From NCBI GenBank assembly GCA_011033025.1, contig WFMF01000227.1, forward strand, positions 62,001 through 126,000: a DNA stretch of 64,000 bases, given 5' to 3'. This DNA is from Beroe forskalii. Taxonomy: Eukaryota; Ctenophora; Nuda; Beroida; Beroidae. A program made the position numbers and the translations under genes. The notes beneath the pieces were generated by a model, which saw only the letters and a program-made list of their open reading frames with translations, was not told the origin of the DNA and made no database searches. Below are positions 1 to 11,141 of the stretch, in pieces (within the stretch, counting starts at the first letter, position 1; each line of letters begins with the position of its first letter).

Positions 1-19
1 CTAAAAACCCAGTTCAAAC

Positions 20-1312
20 CTGTGTAGTAAGATGCTGTGAGAGGGTTCCCACAGTCGTATCCTTGATATCCCTCAGCAGATGCTCCACTCCCACTTCCTC
101 CGCCTCCTCCGCCCCGATCTCACTCTTCACATGGTCAAAGGTCTTCGTAGTCGGGGTACCGTCGTCATGAACCTGGGACGTAAGTGTTTTGCCCTCAATT
201 TCAGGGATACTGTAGAAATTTATACATTCAATGAAAGATTTCAGAGAACATATTTTGAAAGTTTGAAGGCTTTGAATTTCACTAAGAATAACCGAAGTTC
301 GAACAGAATTAAAGTGACAAAAAACAGTCAATGGAAGAATGAAAGACGTGCAATATCGACCAATCACTAAACCTCTTCCACAGCTATGTAAGCATCAGTT
401 GGCAGTCCCAGATCCCTTGGTTTAGCATCAATGATAACCAGGACACTCTCTGGGCAGTACGACTTGATTATCTCGTTTATCTTTATGTCGTTGGGGTGAA
501 GTTTGGGTCCCGTGTGGTACCAACCCACGATCTTTTCTTTAGCGTTCACCTTGGGTGGAAGAAGGTCTGTTAAATACAGTTATTACAGGGGATACATCTA
601 TACATAATCAATTATGCGAGAAACTTCAGCTACAATACTGAACTCCGAAGTGAAAAACTGGCCTAAAAGAGGAAGATTATTAACTTATCAAGTGTTCGAC
701 CTGTTAGTTTATCAAAACTTCAAAACACAGAATTATCAGATTGTACGTGCTGAGGGGTTACTTGTATTCCCAATTTTGGTGAATTTGGGATTTCGTTGGC
801 CTGTAATAATTAAATCAACAAAATTACCTACCTTTTTGAACATGGCGTACATGGACTCCAGATAGTCATGGTCCAGGAAATAGACATCAGGGTCCTTGTC
901 ATCCTCATCAAACGGAACAGCGAAACTGTTGGAAACGTCCAGCACACCTTTTAGAGAAGTTCATGAAAGTGCTATGAAAATAGGAGTGCCGTGTATTTTA
1001 TACCGGTAGCAATAGTTAAATTAATTCTATTTTTAAGCTTGAAAGATACAGAAATGCAGGTAATTGTCAAGAAAACGAGCATAGGAAGATAATAGAGCAA
1101 GGAATAGAGAAAAGAATACGTTTCATTGAATTACCACCAATCCTACCTTTCCTGAGAGATCCCAGCAGACAACCCACAACCCTCTTCTGACTGCTGACTT
1201 TATCAATTCGGTTGTAGTGGTCCACAACACTTAGCAACACTAGGGGGTGCACCACCACGGTCTCAATGGTGGAGCTGCTGCTGGTAGTGGTAGCACTGCT
1301 ACTGCTTGCCAT
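20..1312 (-). CDS. PSMD7: 26S proteasome regulatory subunit Rpn8 (PSMD7), 5' four exons
   Basis: Structural MPN-domain subunit of the proteasome lid, partner of the Rpn11 deubiquitinase. Four minus-strand exons read without a break: 1147-1312, 832-947, 373-549 and 20-172, each bounded by GT and AG. The protein starts [10 protein letters not shown] (a Ser/Thr-rich leader), then [42 protein letters not shown], the very conserved [19 protein letters not shown] and [18 protein letters not shown]. This matches the Rpn8 MPN domain through about residue 200, followed by the start of the helical region ([12 protein letters not shown]). The C-terminal exons lie beyond the left end of the window. Rpn8 naturally lacks the JAMM zinc ligands of Rpn11, and none are seen. 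Assignment is secure; the exact leader start is the only ATG in the frame that precedes the conserved domain. Confidence 0.95.
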
Positions 1313-2194
1313 GATGCTACGTGGCTAGATGGGTTATTACGTAGATAAAACAAAAGAGCAAAATAGGGGGGTTGATGATGACAAAAAATGATTACGTAAG
1401 CAGCAACAAACTAACTAAATTTTAATCGATTGAAACGAAATTAATTTTTCAATTTCTAACAATACCTCAATTATGATATTAATTTCAGCTTCAATGTCTC
1501 TTTTCAATTTTTCTTAAGCTACACCAATTTTATGTTGACCATACTCAAGAGATTGAAGTTAAAAAGATATAATACAACTGATACGAAGAAGTTGTATTCA
1601 GAAGCTTTCGAAAACCAATTTCTAAATTTACGTACAGTAAATACTTATGAAAAATTTGAAATATTCAACAAAGAGTGAACAATAATTATAAACACTTAAA
1701 AATTAAAAACATCTAACACCTGCTTTTATACAATAGGAATTTTATGTTTTAATCATTGCTTGAGGCTTCAATACCGCGTATGCTATCAGCGCCTGCATAT
1801 AAAATTGACCATTATATATCAAAACATCATAAATAAATCTTTACAATCATTATAGTTTAAATAATCAAAATAAACCATAAAAACAGGATTATAAAATGAT
1901 TAAAAATAGCTTCTTTCCAATTTTGCCAGTCACCAGTTCCAAGTCGTTACTTTTGACAATTTTTGGGAAAAGATTAAAGAACCAACTCTGAGGCCTGAGT
2001 CAAATATCGGCCTGCTGTTAAGTTGAGTTATTTGCTTTAGCTCTCTTAAACAGAATATTGAGTTTCGATCTTCTAAGTCTTTAATAGTTTAATATTAGTT
2101 TCATGGATATAAACAAATCGTCAGAACTTCAGAAGATGGCAATTTATACCCATGAAACTAATAGTATGTAATTAAGTGAAGACTTAGATGTTTT
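1313..2194. other. AT-rich gene-free stretch with a small inverted repeat
   Basis: No coding signal on either strand. It is intergenic DNA between divergently spaced minus-strand genes and presumably contains the PSMD7 promoter just above 1312. A short inverted repeat is visible: ATTAGTTTCATGG near 2,094 and its complement CCATGAAACTAAT near 2,150, about 45 bases apart. This is a possible small hairpin or MITE remnant beside the 3' end of the exonuclease gene. Confidence 0.5.
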
Positions 2195-3259
2195 TCACTT
2201 TATATTTATAAATCCTTTATTAGCCGCCCATTGTGTAAATAGAAGTAATGAAATAGAAGTGATGACCAAACCAAAGAAGTCCTGAAACGATAAGGTGGCC
2301 ACAGCAATAATCCAATCTATTATCTTCTTCAAACAGGACTTATGTTCCTCAGTTTGTGTAGAAGAACTACTGAATTGTTTGCAAACTTTAGTAACATTTC
2401 CTTTGATTTCAGATGAACTTTCGTTGGATTCCATGATATAATCTTCTTTAAAAATGGTCGAAATTCGATCAAATAAATTGTTCATCACCACCTTTCTCAT
2501 ATCTTTTGCGTCATATGGTCTCTCTATGAAGTCGTGATACTCAATCGCATTTTGAGATGCCGATCTATACTTGGAAGTTCCTCTCAAAAAGCCCTGTTTA
2601 TATTCCAGATCAACAAAACAGTTAAACAAGTCCAAGCCTACAGCAGCATCTGTTGCAGCATAGAGAATGTGCTCCCATGGAAGATATAAATTTTCCCAAA
2701 TTGGAGGATTGTTATACTTCCGTGAATCGGGAATTTCCACCCTAAGAAACTGTCTTGCCATTTCCTCCAAACCAAGTTTTGGCATAAAATTTCTACGCAT
2801 TTCTCTCATATAAGAATAAGTGTAAAATTCGTTGTCTCGAAACCTAGCTTCATGGGCATTAAACTGGTGGTATATACTTTTATCAGAAAACCAATCAGCA
2901 CGTGCAAATTGTCGTAAATCCAGCCAACCATGAGCTAATACTCCAAACTGGTGTCGAATTCTTTTCACATCCTCTTCAATGTTAACCCCAACTTTGATAA
3001 TGTAACTACGTACAAGTAAATCACGTAGACCAATGGGGAATCGAAAAGGTGAGAAACACGTTTGGTATAAAAGGACGACATCTTCGGAAGCTATCTGAAT
3101 AAGTGCAACATCATAGATACCTTCATTCTCCCACTCACAATCTAGTCCAACTGTTCGAACACCTTTCCGGAAAAAATAGCGCGTTATGAAATGTGATACC
3201 TCCTGCAGATTTGAGATACGAAATATTTTCCTATTGTCTTGGACATTATAAGATTTCAT
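2195..3259 (-). CDS. DEDDy 3'-5' exonuclease-like protein with C-terminal membrane helix (EXD2/WRN-exo family)
   Basis: Single-exon ORF of 354 residues. All three exonuclease motifs are visible: ExoI as GLDCEWENEG (D and E, about residues 39-41), ExoII as KVGVNIEEDVKRI (D about 99), and ExoIII as YAATDAAVGLDLF (Y and D four apart, about 202-206). The catalytic set therefore looks intact and of DEDDy type, as in WRN, EXD1 and EXD2. About 150 residues follow, ending in a hydrophobic segment FFGLVITSISLLLF, so the protein is probably tail-anchored. EXD2 is anchored at its N-terminus to mitochondria, so the topology differs. The start MKSYNVQDNRK is the first ATG and gives a compact N-terminus. 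Lack of introns among split neighbours hints at a retrocopy origin, but this is inference. Confidence 0.8.
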   Translation of the reverse strand: MKSYNVQDNRKIFRISNLQEVSHFITRYFFRKGVRTVGLDCEWENEGIYDVALIQIASEDVVLLYQTCFSPFRFPIGLRDLLVRSYIIKVGVNIEEDVKRIRHQFGVLAHGWLDLRQFARADWFSDKSIYHQFNAHEARFRDNEFYTYSYMREMRRNFMPKLGLEEMARQFLRVEIPDSRKYNNPPIWENLYLPWEHILYAATDAAVGLDLFNCFVDLEYKQGFLRGTSKYRSASQNAIEYHDFIERPYDAKDMRKVVMNNLFDRISTIFKEDYIMESNESSSEIKGNVTKVCKQFSSSSTQTEEHKSCLKKIIDWIIAVATLSFQDFFGLVITSISLLLFTQWAANKGFINIK

Positions 3260-3329
3260 ATGCAGTACACATTAGCCACCGACCCTAATATATAAGATTT
3301 ATTATATAGTGAGAATCATAGTCATCTGG

Positions 3330-3648
3330 AGCTTATGATTATCAAGTGATAATTGTAGTCGGTCCATCACTAATTTTTATGTTCTGATCCTGTATTGATT
3401 GGTTTCATAATTGCAAGTAGGGAGTTTAATTTTTGGGAATTTGCCCCACTTAAAATAGTTTAATTTTTAGTGGGGCAAATTTTTGGAAATTTGCCCCACC
3501 TTTAAAAATATTCAATTAACTTCATAATTTATAAGATATAAATTGAGCTCCCTTCTTGCAATTATGAAACCGATCAATACAGGATCAGAACATAAAAATG
3601 AGTGATGAACCGACGACAATTATCACTTGATAATCATAAGCTTCAGAT
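3330..3648. mobile_element. Foldback/MITE-like inverted repeat
   Basis: About 95-base arms (3,330-3,425 and 3,550-3,648) are near-perfect reverse complements; they share GCTTATGATTATCAAGTGAT, TTCTGATCCTGTATTGAT and TTTCATAATTGCAAG. The centre holds two inverted copies of AATTTGCCCCAC, giving nested hairpins. No ORF is present. It is best read as a non-autonomous foldback element upstream of the exonuclease gene. Confidence 0.75.
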
Positions 3649-4615
3649 TTTAAATACCCTCTGATGGGTGTACCAAAGTTAATAATCATTCACCTTATCA
3701 AGAAACAGTCAGAAGTAGAAACAGCGATTATTCAAGGTCAGCCTCAAGCCCAATCACATGCCGAGCCGCAAGGGGCCATGGGTTATTAAGCCTGATCATG
3801 AATCTAGAATTTTCACATCACAATAACATGAATACATTTTTTGAGTTGATAGAAATATGCTTTTGGGTTCTGACAAGGGAAAATTCTTTGTCAATCTTAA
3901 AGACTGTTATGTAACAAGGCCTCAAACTAAGGATTTAACAGTACTTTTATTTGAATTATCTTCATCGACACTTATGATGTCACCTTTAAAAGATCTATAA
4001 ATATCTATATTGGACACAATATTTGAAATTACAAATATCAACACCCAATTATTCCATTTAATCAATCTAATACATAAATATTATGCAAAAATTATGATCA
4101 ACTTGATCATCAAAAAATCAAAATAACATGCAGTAAGAAAATTGCAAAATTTGATACTAAGTTTTACCAAGATAAATAGATTATAGAAACTTAGAAAAAT
4201 CCCATTATTATAAATACACAACAACAGTACTATAATTACTATACTATAATAATTGATAAGAATTTCAGAAGTATTTTTCAAAAGTTTTAAAAGAATTAAA
4301 ATTAAAAGAAAGATGCAGAAGCTTATAAACTTCATTTTATAAACTTGACTCTGCATTGGCATTTTGTTGATCGTTAGCACAAAATATAATGCGGATAACT
4401 CATATCACTGAACACCAAAATCTGTTTTCTGTACTCCCAATGCAATGGCTGTCAATGAGATCACAACACTGATACTTGAAAGGTCGTAGTAAAGCAGTAA
4501 TTTAGGTAAATAGGTAAAACCTTAAAATTACATGTTCTTTAAGAGCTGAAGTCTTCAGTTCTAGGTAATGAAGAAGCATTGCAAGGTTTCAGTTGCTTGA
4601 ATATCCAATATAATT
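3649..4615. other. AT-rich gene-free stretch
   Basis: No convincing coding sequence. A 99-codon open frame at 4,081-4,380 (minus) is a low-complexity run of Ile, Leu, Phe, Asn and Tyr produced by AT-rich DNA and is not annotated as a gene. The stretch probably contains the 3' flank of the helicase gene that ends at 4,616. Confidence 0.4.
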
Positions 4616-6774
4616 TTATTGACTATTGGTTTCCTTGAAAGTGTGAATATGGGCATATTGTGCAAGTTTTTGGAACAAGTCTTCAAGCTTCTCCCTTCCT
4701 TCAGTTGTCACTGAGGTTAATGGGCCAATGAGGACTGTACACTTTACTCTGGCCCTTGATATTGTGCGGTATAATAATTCATGCCATATCATCAATTGGC
4801 GAGCTTCACATTTCAGCCTTTCTTCAATATTGATGAGTATTATCAATGCTGGAAACTCTAGTGAATCCAAGGACTGGTATGGGTTGATAAATTGGATTCT
4901 AAACGTGCTGAGTTCTGATACAAAATCTAATCCCCATGATTTTCGTGTATAATCCAAGAGATACATCACACTTTCGTCTTGAAGATCTCTTTGGTCATCA
5001 CTTTTCATGAAATCACTCAACTCATTTTTTAGAATATTTTTGATTTGTGAAACATTTATGTCCTCAAAAATATAAAAACTTGAGCATAGTCCATTAATGT
5101 AATGTCCTTTCCTTTGAAGAGGGGCCACTATTTCTAACAATGTTGACTGACTGGTGATTGGGTCCTTACTATGGAATTCAATTATGGAAGTTCTCAGGAC
5201 GTTCAAAACTGATGCTATATCTGAGGAACAACGTAGGTTTTTAGACAATGAAGCAGTATTATTACTAGTGGGTACCAGACTCAAAAAATCCATATATTTG
5301 TGAACAGGGTGACCATCAGATGAACCTTTCTCCCCCATAATTATACTGTTCATCTGAATTATGTCACACATGATCCAGCAATATAGACTGTTATGATCTC
5401 TGTTGAATAATAGAGTCACTAATTTCATGAAGGCATGATGAAATCTGTTAATCGACCAACGTTCAGTTTGAAAATCGTCCAGGAAAACATTGCAACCTTC
5501 TAGAAATGGAAATTTCTTCTTGCCCAAAACATTGATAGCGTCATCTTTCGGCAAACTACGTAGGAAAAGGAATACAACCTGAGTCTTCGCAAGTTCTCTT
5601 TCTACTGTTTCTGTCATTTTACTCCAGTTGTCATCTGCATCCCATGATACATTTGCATACTTCATATTAGCATTGTTAAGCACATACTTATGCTGAGAAA
5701 GAAACTGGTCATTTTCACTATTATCCAATCTTATGGATAGAATAACGACCTTGTTCTTCTTATTCTCCAGAAGCTCCAACACCTTTGCAATAAGAACAAC
5801 TGTCTTTCCTGATCCAGCTGGACCATTTATCCACATTGTTCGTTTGGGTGATTTCAATATGTCATTTTGCTCTTTTGAAAGGTTATCAATTCCTAAATGC
5901 TGCTTGATTCGTGCTGGTGCAGCTATATTTTCAGGGTTATTTTCCCTGAAAACAAAGCTCCCTTTGAGCAACTGTCCTTCTATTTCTTGGATAGCTCTGC
6001 TTGAACAACATTTAGACATATCAAAATCATTTTTGTCTGTGCACCAAATAGCTAAAAGAAAATTGCGTGTATGAGCATGATTTGCATCAGGAGTTGACAA
6101 AACATTTTTGCAAGCTAATGAATCTACTACCTTTTCTTTCCACCAAAGACTTAATTCGCCAATGTTTTCGAGGAAAATTATAGAGTTGGTATCAAATTTT
6201 CTTTCCTCGAGTTCATATTTGTAATTATTAGAGAAATTGGGGTATGCGATGAAGGTGAGTATTTCAGAGTGACATTTTAGTCTTTCAATCCATTCCACAA
6301 CTCTTTGACTCTGTTTCATACCTTTTTTGAAACTTTTCTGCGATGCTTTATTATAACTTTTCATGCTTTGTGATGTAGGCCTTTCATTCTTTGGTTTTAG
6401 GTTTTCACCTCAATGATAACGAAATAGTTTTTACCAATGACAACAAAATCATTCTCTAGAGACAAATGATTATCCTTACATTCACAGTCCTCTCCTAAGT
6501 GCCATTGATAATGAGTATACTTCATGTTATGGAGAACAATGATTTCCTCATTTAACCTCTCCAGTGCCCTGAAGACCTTGACTTCTGCTTCGTAATCAGA
6601 TTGACGGTTGATGTCATCAGAGAATTCAGAATTTTGCTGGTCTGCACTTGGAAAAATTCCACAAAACTTGTGTTTTGGGGCTTTTGGAAACATTATTGGA
6701 GCTGGAAAGCTAGAATCGAACATACAATATTTCCTACAAACTTCCTCCCCATAGTTGAAATACTCCTGCTCCAT
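4616..6774 (-). CDS. NERD-domain superfamily 1 (UvrD-like) helicase, frame break near 6,395
   Basis: Two abutting minus-strand frames form one protein. The upstream frame (6397-6774, 125 residues, from MEQEYFNYGE) carries a NERD nuclease-related core: EAEVKVFRALERLN, NDFVVIGKNYFVIIEVK. The downstream frame (6364-4616, 582 residues) continues it with a basic helix (SFKKGMKQSQRVVEWIERLK) and then an SF1 helicase: Walker A GPAGSGKT at residues 181-188, Walker B VFLDDFQ near 300, motif IV-like LSKNLRCSSDI, motif V-like SLEFPALIIL and motif VI-like TISRARVKCTVLIG. The frames differ by one base at an A-run just after EVK (GTGAAAACC). One extra A would fuse them, so a homopolymer sequencing slip is the simplest reading; a real pseudogene is possible. 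NERD plus SF1 fusions are scattered in prokaryotes and eukaryotes; the substrate here is unknown. Confidence 0.75.
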
Positions 6775-6840
6775 GTCACACCATCGATTTCTTTAACTGC
6801 AGCATTGCCAGTCCTAGCCCTAAAACCCCTCAACTCCTAA

Positions 6841-7571
6841 AGGAAAATATTGGCTGTAAGGAAGTAATTATTATTAATGACAGGGACTCTATTTATTTAA
6901 TAGTAACTTCCTGAACTTAATTATGTATCTATCAAAGTGAGTAATGTAAAAATCATAATTATATTGTCATTATAATGCAATAGATAACGGGAAGATTTTG
7001 AAACATGCAATTAGGAATTTTAAAACTGATCAAAACAGGACCTTTCAATATCAATACTTCAATAGAAAAGACACATAAAAATGGGTGAGTATTATCACAT
7101 GATATACAACAGGTATACCAAGGACCATATAAAAATGCCAATCAAAGCACGACCTTGACAAGTAGAGGCATCAATGTGGATACTGGATAGGCATTAGACA
7201 TGCCACACTCTAAGTATCATCATGAGGCAATAACTTTTTTGAAATATAATAGATAATCAATTTAGTACCTAGGTAATTAATTCAGTAAGGAAAAACACAG
7301 ATGCTCAGACTTTCAAATAAAATAAAAAATGATATTTTGTTATACTTTGAAAATCTTGCACTAAAGTGCATTGTAACTTAAATTTTAGTCCATGAGTTAT
7401 TTAAAGGATGCCGATGCAATCTACTGGAGTTGCACAATGTCGAATAAAAGCAAATAGTGCTTCGATGAAAACCACCACAAGATCAGCACACTGGTCTGTT
7501 ATTGGATGTCAAGTCCTCAAATGTAGCACTCATAAGTTATATCAAGGATTCAAATATAAAAAGATTGGACT
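6841..7571. other. Gene-free intergenic stretch
   Basis: No supported gene. Short open frames at 6,959-7,141 (minus) and 7,408-7,593 (plus) have no recognisable motif or splice partner. AT-rich sequence lies between the helicase gene promoter side and the 3' end of POLR2L. Confidence 0.4.
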
Positions 7572-8104
7572 TCATTTCTCCAGAGGAGCGTAGTTGAGGA
7601 GCTTATCAATGAGGTTGACGTGGGAGAGTAACATTCTTCTGCAGCAGTACCTCCTCAGACCCAGCATGTCCATCACGTCCCTGGGAGGGGGAGGGATATT
7701 ACCAGACAACTTCATACTTTCATAAAACTTGGTCACTATTCTTAAGAAAGTTCTCATGTAATGTACAAATTTTCTTTAACTATGCCAAAATTTCAAGCAA
7801 AATGTCTGAACATTTATAATAATATGGATATGATAATGGGATTTAAAATTTTCTTTAAATTTACCAATTAGTGCCAAGTTGGCAGGCAACTGCCGCTCTG
7901 ACCTATAATAATTGTTGAACATAGCTGCCATATTATGTCCCAAAACGATTCCCACAATTAAACTAAAATATCATTTTCTTGAATTCATTAATCTTAAATT
8001 AACACTCACGCTTCAGGGTAGTCTGCCTGTAGTAAGGCAAGGTAATTCTCATACTTATTCCCAACAACCTTCCCACAGGTGAAACAACGCACTGGTATTA
8101 TCAT
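7572..8104 (-). CDS. POLR2L: RNA polymerases I, II and III subunit RPABC5 (Rpb10)
   Basis: Small zinc-binding subunit shared by the three nuclear RNA polymerases. Two minus-strand exons: 8010-8104 and 7572-7680. The first encodes [18 protein letters not shown] and [14 protein letters not shown], the second [17 protein letters not shown] and [17 protein letters not shown] then stop. The joined 67-residue product has the usual family length. The atypical zinc site is intact: CFTC near the N-terminus and the adjacent CC of RYCCRRM. Splice sites are canonical (C|gtgagtg and cccag|G), with the codon for Ala split across the junction. The start ATG is fixed by the invariant MI-PVRCF N-terminus. Confidence 0.97.
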
Positions 8105-8384
8105 GGCACCTCAAGGTTAGAATGATTGTAAAGATAAAGTATTAAGTTTTAGTCCCTGGCAACGAGTGTGGTGCTGCACACTGCACAGTGCAGAGGCAAA
8201 CCTCCCATTTCATTGAAATTCTATGAAACATTAATTTATGATTTGCAATCCCACTAAAATAGTAAAATAAAATTTTGTTCACAATAAGCAGCTTCAATAG
8301 ATTGACTGCTTGATGATAAATGAAGATCTGAAGTAAAATGAAACGTTTAAGGATTTATAATTAAGATATGAAATAAATCTATTG

Positions 8385-9818
8385 TTAAACGTTCTGAGAA
8401 TCAAAGTGCATACGTCGCATATGCCTCAGAAGAGCACCACTTTCACGTGAAGCATAATCACAAACACTACACTTGAACGGCCTCTCTCCTGTGTGAATGT
8501 AGATATGAGCTTTGAGAACATTCTTGGTTTTTGCAGCAAATGGGCAAATATTACATTTAAATGGTCTTTCATTAGTGTGCACCCTCAAGTGCTCCTTGAG
8601 CCGTGCTGGACGGTCGAATGCCTTTGCGCATTTGGTGCATTTGAAAGGAAGATCATGGGAATGACTGCTCTTTTTGTGTTGGCTGAGAGAATCGGAGGTT
8701 TTAGATGCAAAACTACACAAATCACATTTGAAAGATTTAACAGAACTGTGAGTATCAACATGTCTGAGTAAAATGGACTTTCTATTGGTGGAATAATTAC
8801 AAACTTCACATATGTGCCTCTTATTAATCTTTTGATGAACATTCGTTGAGTGAGTTCTTAAATTGGCGATATTTGTAGCTGCATAAGGGCATTTTTCACA
8901 CTTGAATGGACGATCGGCTGTGTGCTTCATAAGTAAGTGATGGTCCATTTTAGACTTTTCATAACTAGAGAATTGACAAAATGTACATTGAAATAATTCT
9001 AGATCTCGTATTTGATCTCTACTTAGGCAATCAACAGTACCATGATTATCTTTCTCAGGTTGGTTTGCGTCTAGCTCGGTTAGCAAAATATCACCAAAGT
9101 TCGTATCATTATTAACACGATTTTGTTGAAATTTGCATGCCATCGATTCTTTGTGATAACGAAGCTTACTCTTATGTGTAAAAGACAATTCACAATCTTT
9201 ACACTTGAATGGTTTTACTCCCGAATGTATCCGCAGATGAGCTTTGAGATTGTTTTTCTTTCTTGTCGAATACAGACAATTTCCACATTTGAATGGTTTA
9301 TCAACAACTTCTGATACATAAATAGGCGCAGTTTCTGAGCTTCCTCCAGTATAAGCTGATTTCTGGTTCACTTTAGGGAATTTCCCAAGGAAGACAACAT
9401 CGTTCAAACATTCCTTCTTCTTGTGATGCCTGAGATAGGTCTTATGAGTTGTTGCAAATGCACATCTGTCACATTTATATGGCTTGATACCAGAATGAGT
9501 TCTCATGTGGGCTATGAGGTTATTTCTCTTTCTGGTTGAATAGTAGCACACACCACATTTGAATGGCTTGTAGACACTACTGCTTTCAGTTCGTCTACGT
9601 TTACTGTTCCGTGGGGATAATAATGTTTCTGAAGTTCGATTGTTGGAGAAATCATCCACATCAATAATGAACACATCTTGAGATGGTCTGATTCTGTCAA
9701 ATTCTTTCCACAGTCGAGTAGCATTCCCTAAAACTTCGACATCAGGCATGCTGAAAATAATTCTTTGTGAAGCTATACTGTGGTCCCAAATATGAATTGG
9801 CGACGGCCGACTGAACAT
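8385..9818 (-). CDS. C2H2 zinc-finger protein with 11 fingers
   Basis: Intronless ORF of 477 residues starting MFSRPSPIHI. After an acidic, Ser/Arg-rich N-terminus of about 85 residues come eleven C2H2 fingers. They form two leading pairs (CGVC, CDRC; then CGNC, CKDC) and, after an acidic spacer of about 50 residues (LTELDANQPEKDNH), a block of seven (CTFC, CEKC, CEVC, CDLC, CTKC, CNIC, CSVC). Linkers of the HTGERPFKC and HSGVKPFKC type are canonical DNA-binding linkers. The second and fourth fingers end in Cys rather than His (HHKKKEC, YHKESMAC), giving C2HC-like ligands. No KRAB, BTB or SCAN domain is visible. A transcription regulator is the natural inference; the target is unknown. Aromatic CxYxS finger tips recall invertebrate REST/hunchback-like proteins, but no orthology is claimed. 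Confidence 0.9.
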   Translation of the reverse strand: MFSRPSPIHIWDHSIASQRIIFSMPDVEVLGNATRLWKEFDRIRPSQDVFIIDVDDFSNNRTSETLLSPRNSKRRRTESSSVYKPFKCGVCYYSTRKRNNLIAHMRTHSGIKPYKCDRCAFATTHKTYLRHHKKKECLNDVVFLGKFPKVNQKSAYTGGSSETAPIYVSEVVDKPFKCGNCLYSTRKKNNLKAHLRIHSGVKPFKCKDCELSFTHKSKLRYHKESMACKFQQNRVNNDTNFGDILLTELDANQPEKDNHGTVDCLSRDQIRDLELFQCTFCQFSSYEKSKMDHHLLMKHTADRPFKCEKCPYAATNIANLRTHSTNVHQKINKRHICEVCNYSTNRKSILLRHVDTHSSVKSFKCDLCSFASKTSDSLSQHKKSSHSHDLPFKCTKCAKAFDRPARLKEHLRVHTNERPFKCNICPFAAKTKNVLKAHIYIHTGERPFKCSVCDYASRESGALLRHMRRMHFDSQNV

Positions 9819-10740
9819 GGATTATCTAAAACGATCACTCTATCAAGGGAACATAAATATCAAATTTCAGAGTACCAATTTACCAAGCCAGGCTTTCATG
9901 GCAATTGAGCGTCGAACGATATTAATACCTAAAGAGCTAAAGCGACCGTGGTAAACAAAATTGGGACACACCTGCAAATTACTCCATAAAAATGTGTCTT
10001 TTTTACAATTCATCTTGTCCATAGATGTATATTGTATAATTAACAATCCTTAGGTTATTATTCAGCTATTGATGCACTTCCAAGCTCTGACTTTCAATGG
10101 TGTTCTGCAACTTATAAGTTCAGTTCCATTACTCAATCAATGTTTGCAAGCAATAGTCGACTGAACAAAACACCACAGATATTCAGGAACCATTTGCCAA
10201 GGAGAATATGTTTCTTTATTAATCTATTCAGGTCCCATTAGTAAGATAGTAGAGGTCAAGCACTCCAAAACTCCAATGTGTCACAGAGCAGCAAAGGTAA
10301 CAGGAACAGTCTCAAAGTCTAAACGGTGTGCTTCTTGCAGAGCTTTCCTTATCTGAGAGATTCGCATCGCACTCTGGTTACTTGCACTCACTTGACAAAA
10401 CCGATAGGAAACAACAGAACAATACCTTTCATCAAGCTCTGATTCATACTTTCAAATGATAAAGATAGAATTATGCTAGCACTGTAATCATTTTCGGAAG
10501 GAATTATATCATAAGATCATAGTTTCTACCTAATCAAATTTGTAACAGCAAAAAAATCTAACGTAAAAGAGTGCATATCACAAGTGATTGACGGAGGGCT
10601 CCATAAAAACATGTAATTTCGATGTACTTTTGATGGAATTCATATTGCAAGTTGATGTACAAACAGTAAATTTGCACGTCTTTATCTCGAGCCCGCAGTC
10701 AATTGACTGACGTCTGACCAGCACACATAATATTAAAGTG
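9819..10740. other. Mostly gene-free; possible weak exon near 10,290-10,430 (minus)
   Basis: AT-rich sequence upstream of the zinc-finger gene. A short minus-strand frame at about 10,285-10,437 (containing SAMRISQIRKALQEAHRLD) is open to a stop and could be a terminal exon of the gene beginning near 11,141. Its splice acceptor is not clear and the peptide resembles nothing I recognise. Confidence 0.25.
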
Positions 10741-10752
10741 TTTACTATTTAC

Positions 10753-11141
10753 CTCCTCCGTTGTGAGACCGAGTCTGCCAAGGAACACGAACTTATTCTG
10801 AGGGTTAGTCTTCTTCATTATGGGGTTGAGGAGCTCCCTAACTGCTTCACTAATCTGAGGAGGGGCATCTCGGGTTAATACTTTAATTCTTTGATTCTAG
10901 TAAAATTTAATCTAGTACGAATAACTCCGACGGATTTATGCAGTATTTGAAAAGTGATTTAATTGTCAAAAGCCACAATAGATTCAAAGCGTAATATAAA
11001 TTGAGCGACATGAACAAAAGAAGATAGATGATTTTTCAATGAAAAGTATTTTACTGATACATCGGATCTCACCAACTGATCTCTGGACTGACTTGATTCG
11101 TTATTTTCAATCTTCTTACTCTGTGAGTCCTCCATCTTCAC
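10753..11141 (-). CDS. Possible Pex14 N-terminal-domain-like protein, partial
   Basis: Two candidate minus-strand exons. The first (ATG at 11,141 or 11,135) gives MEDSQSKKIENNESSQSRDQ. The second (about 10,753-10,868, donor GAG|gtaaat) gives PPQISEAVRELLNPIMKKTN and FVFLGRLGLTTEE. The second exon has the spacing of the Pex14 N-terminal helix bundle, in which a helix beginning AVxxL is followed 28 residues later by FLxxxGLTxEE. Pex14 is the peroxisomal import docking protein. The junction between the two exons is not canonical in the frame that keeps this peptide open, and the rest of a Pex14 protein is not found. Treat as an uncertain, possibly partial gene. Confidence 0.25.

Noticed and set aside
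4081-4380. 99-residue hydrophobic open frame (minus)
   Set aside because: AT-rich low complexity, no motif, no conserved neighbour or splice partner.
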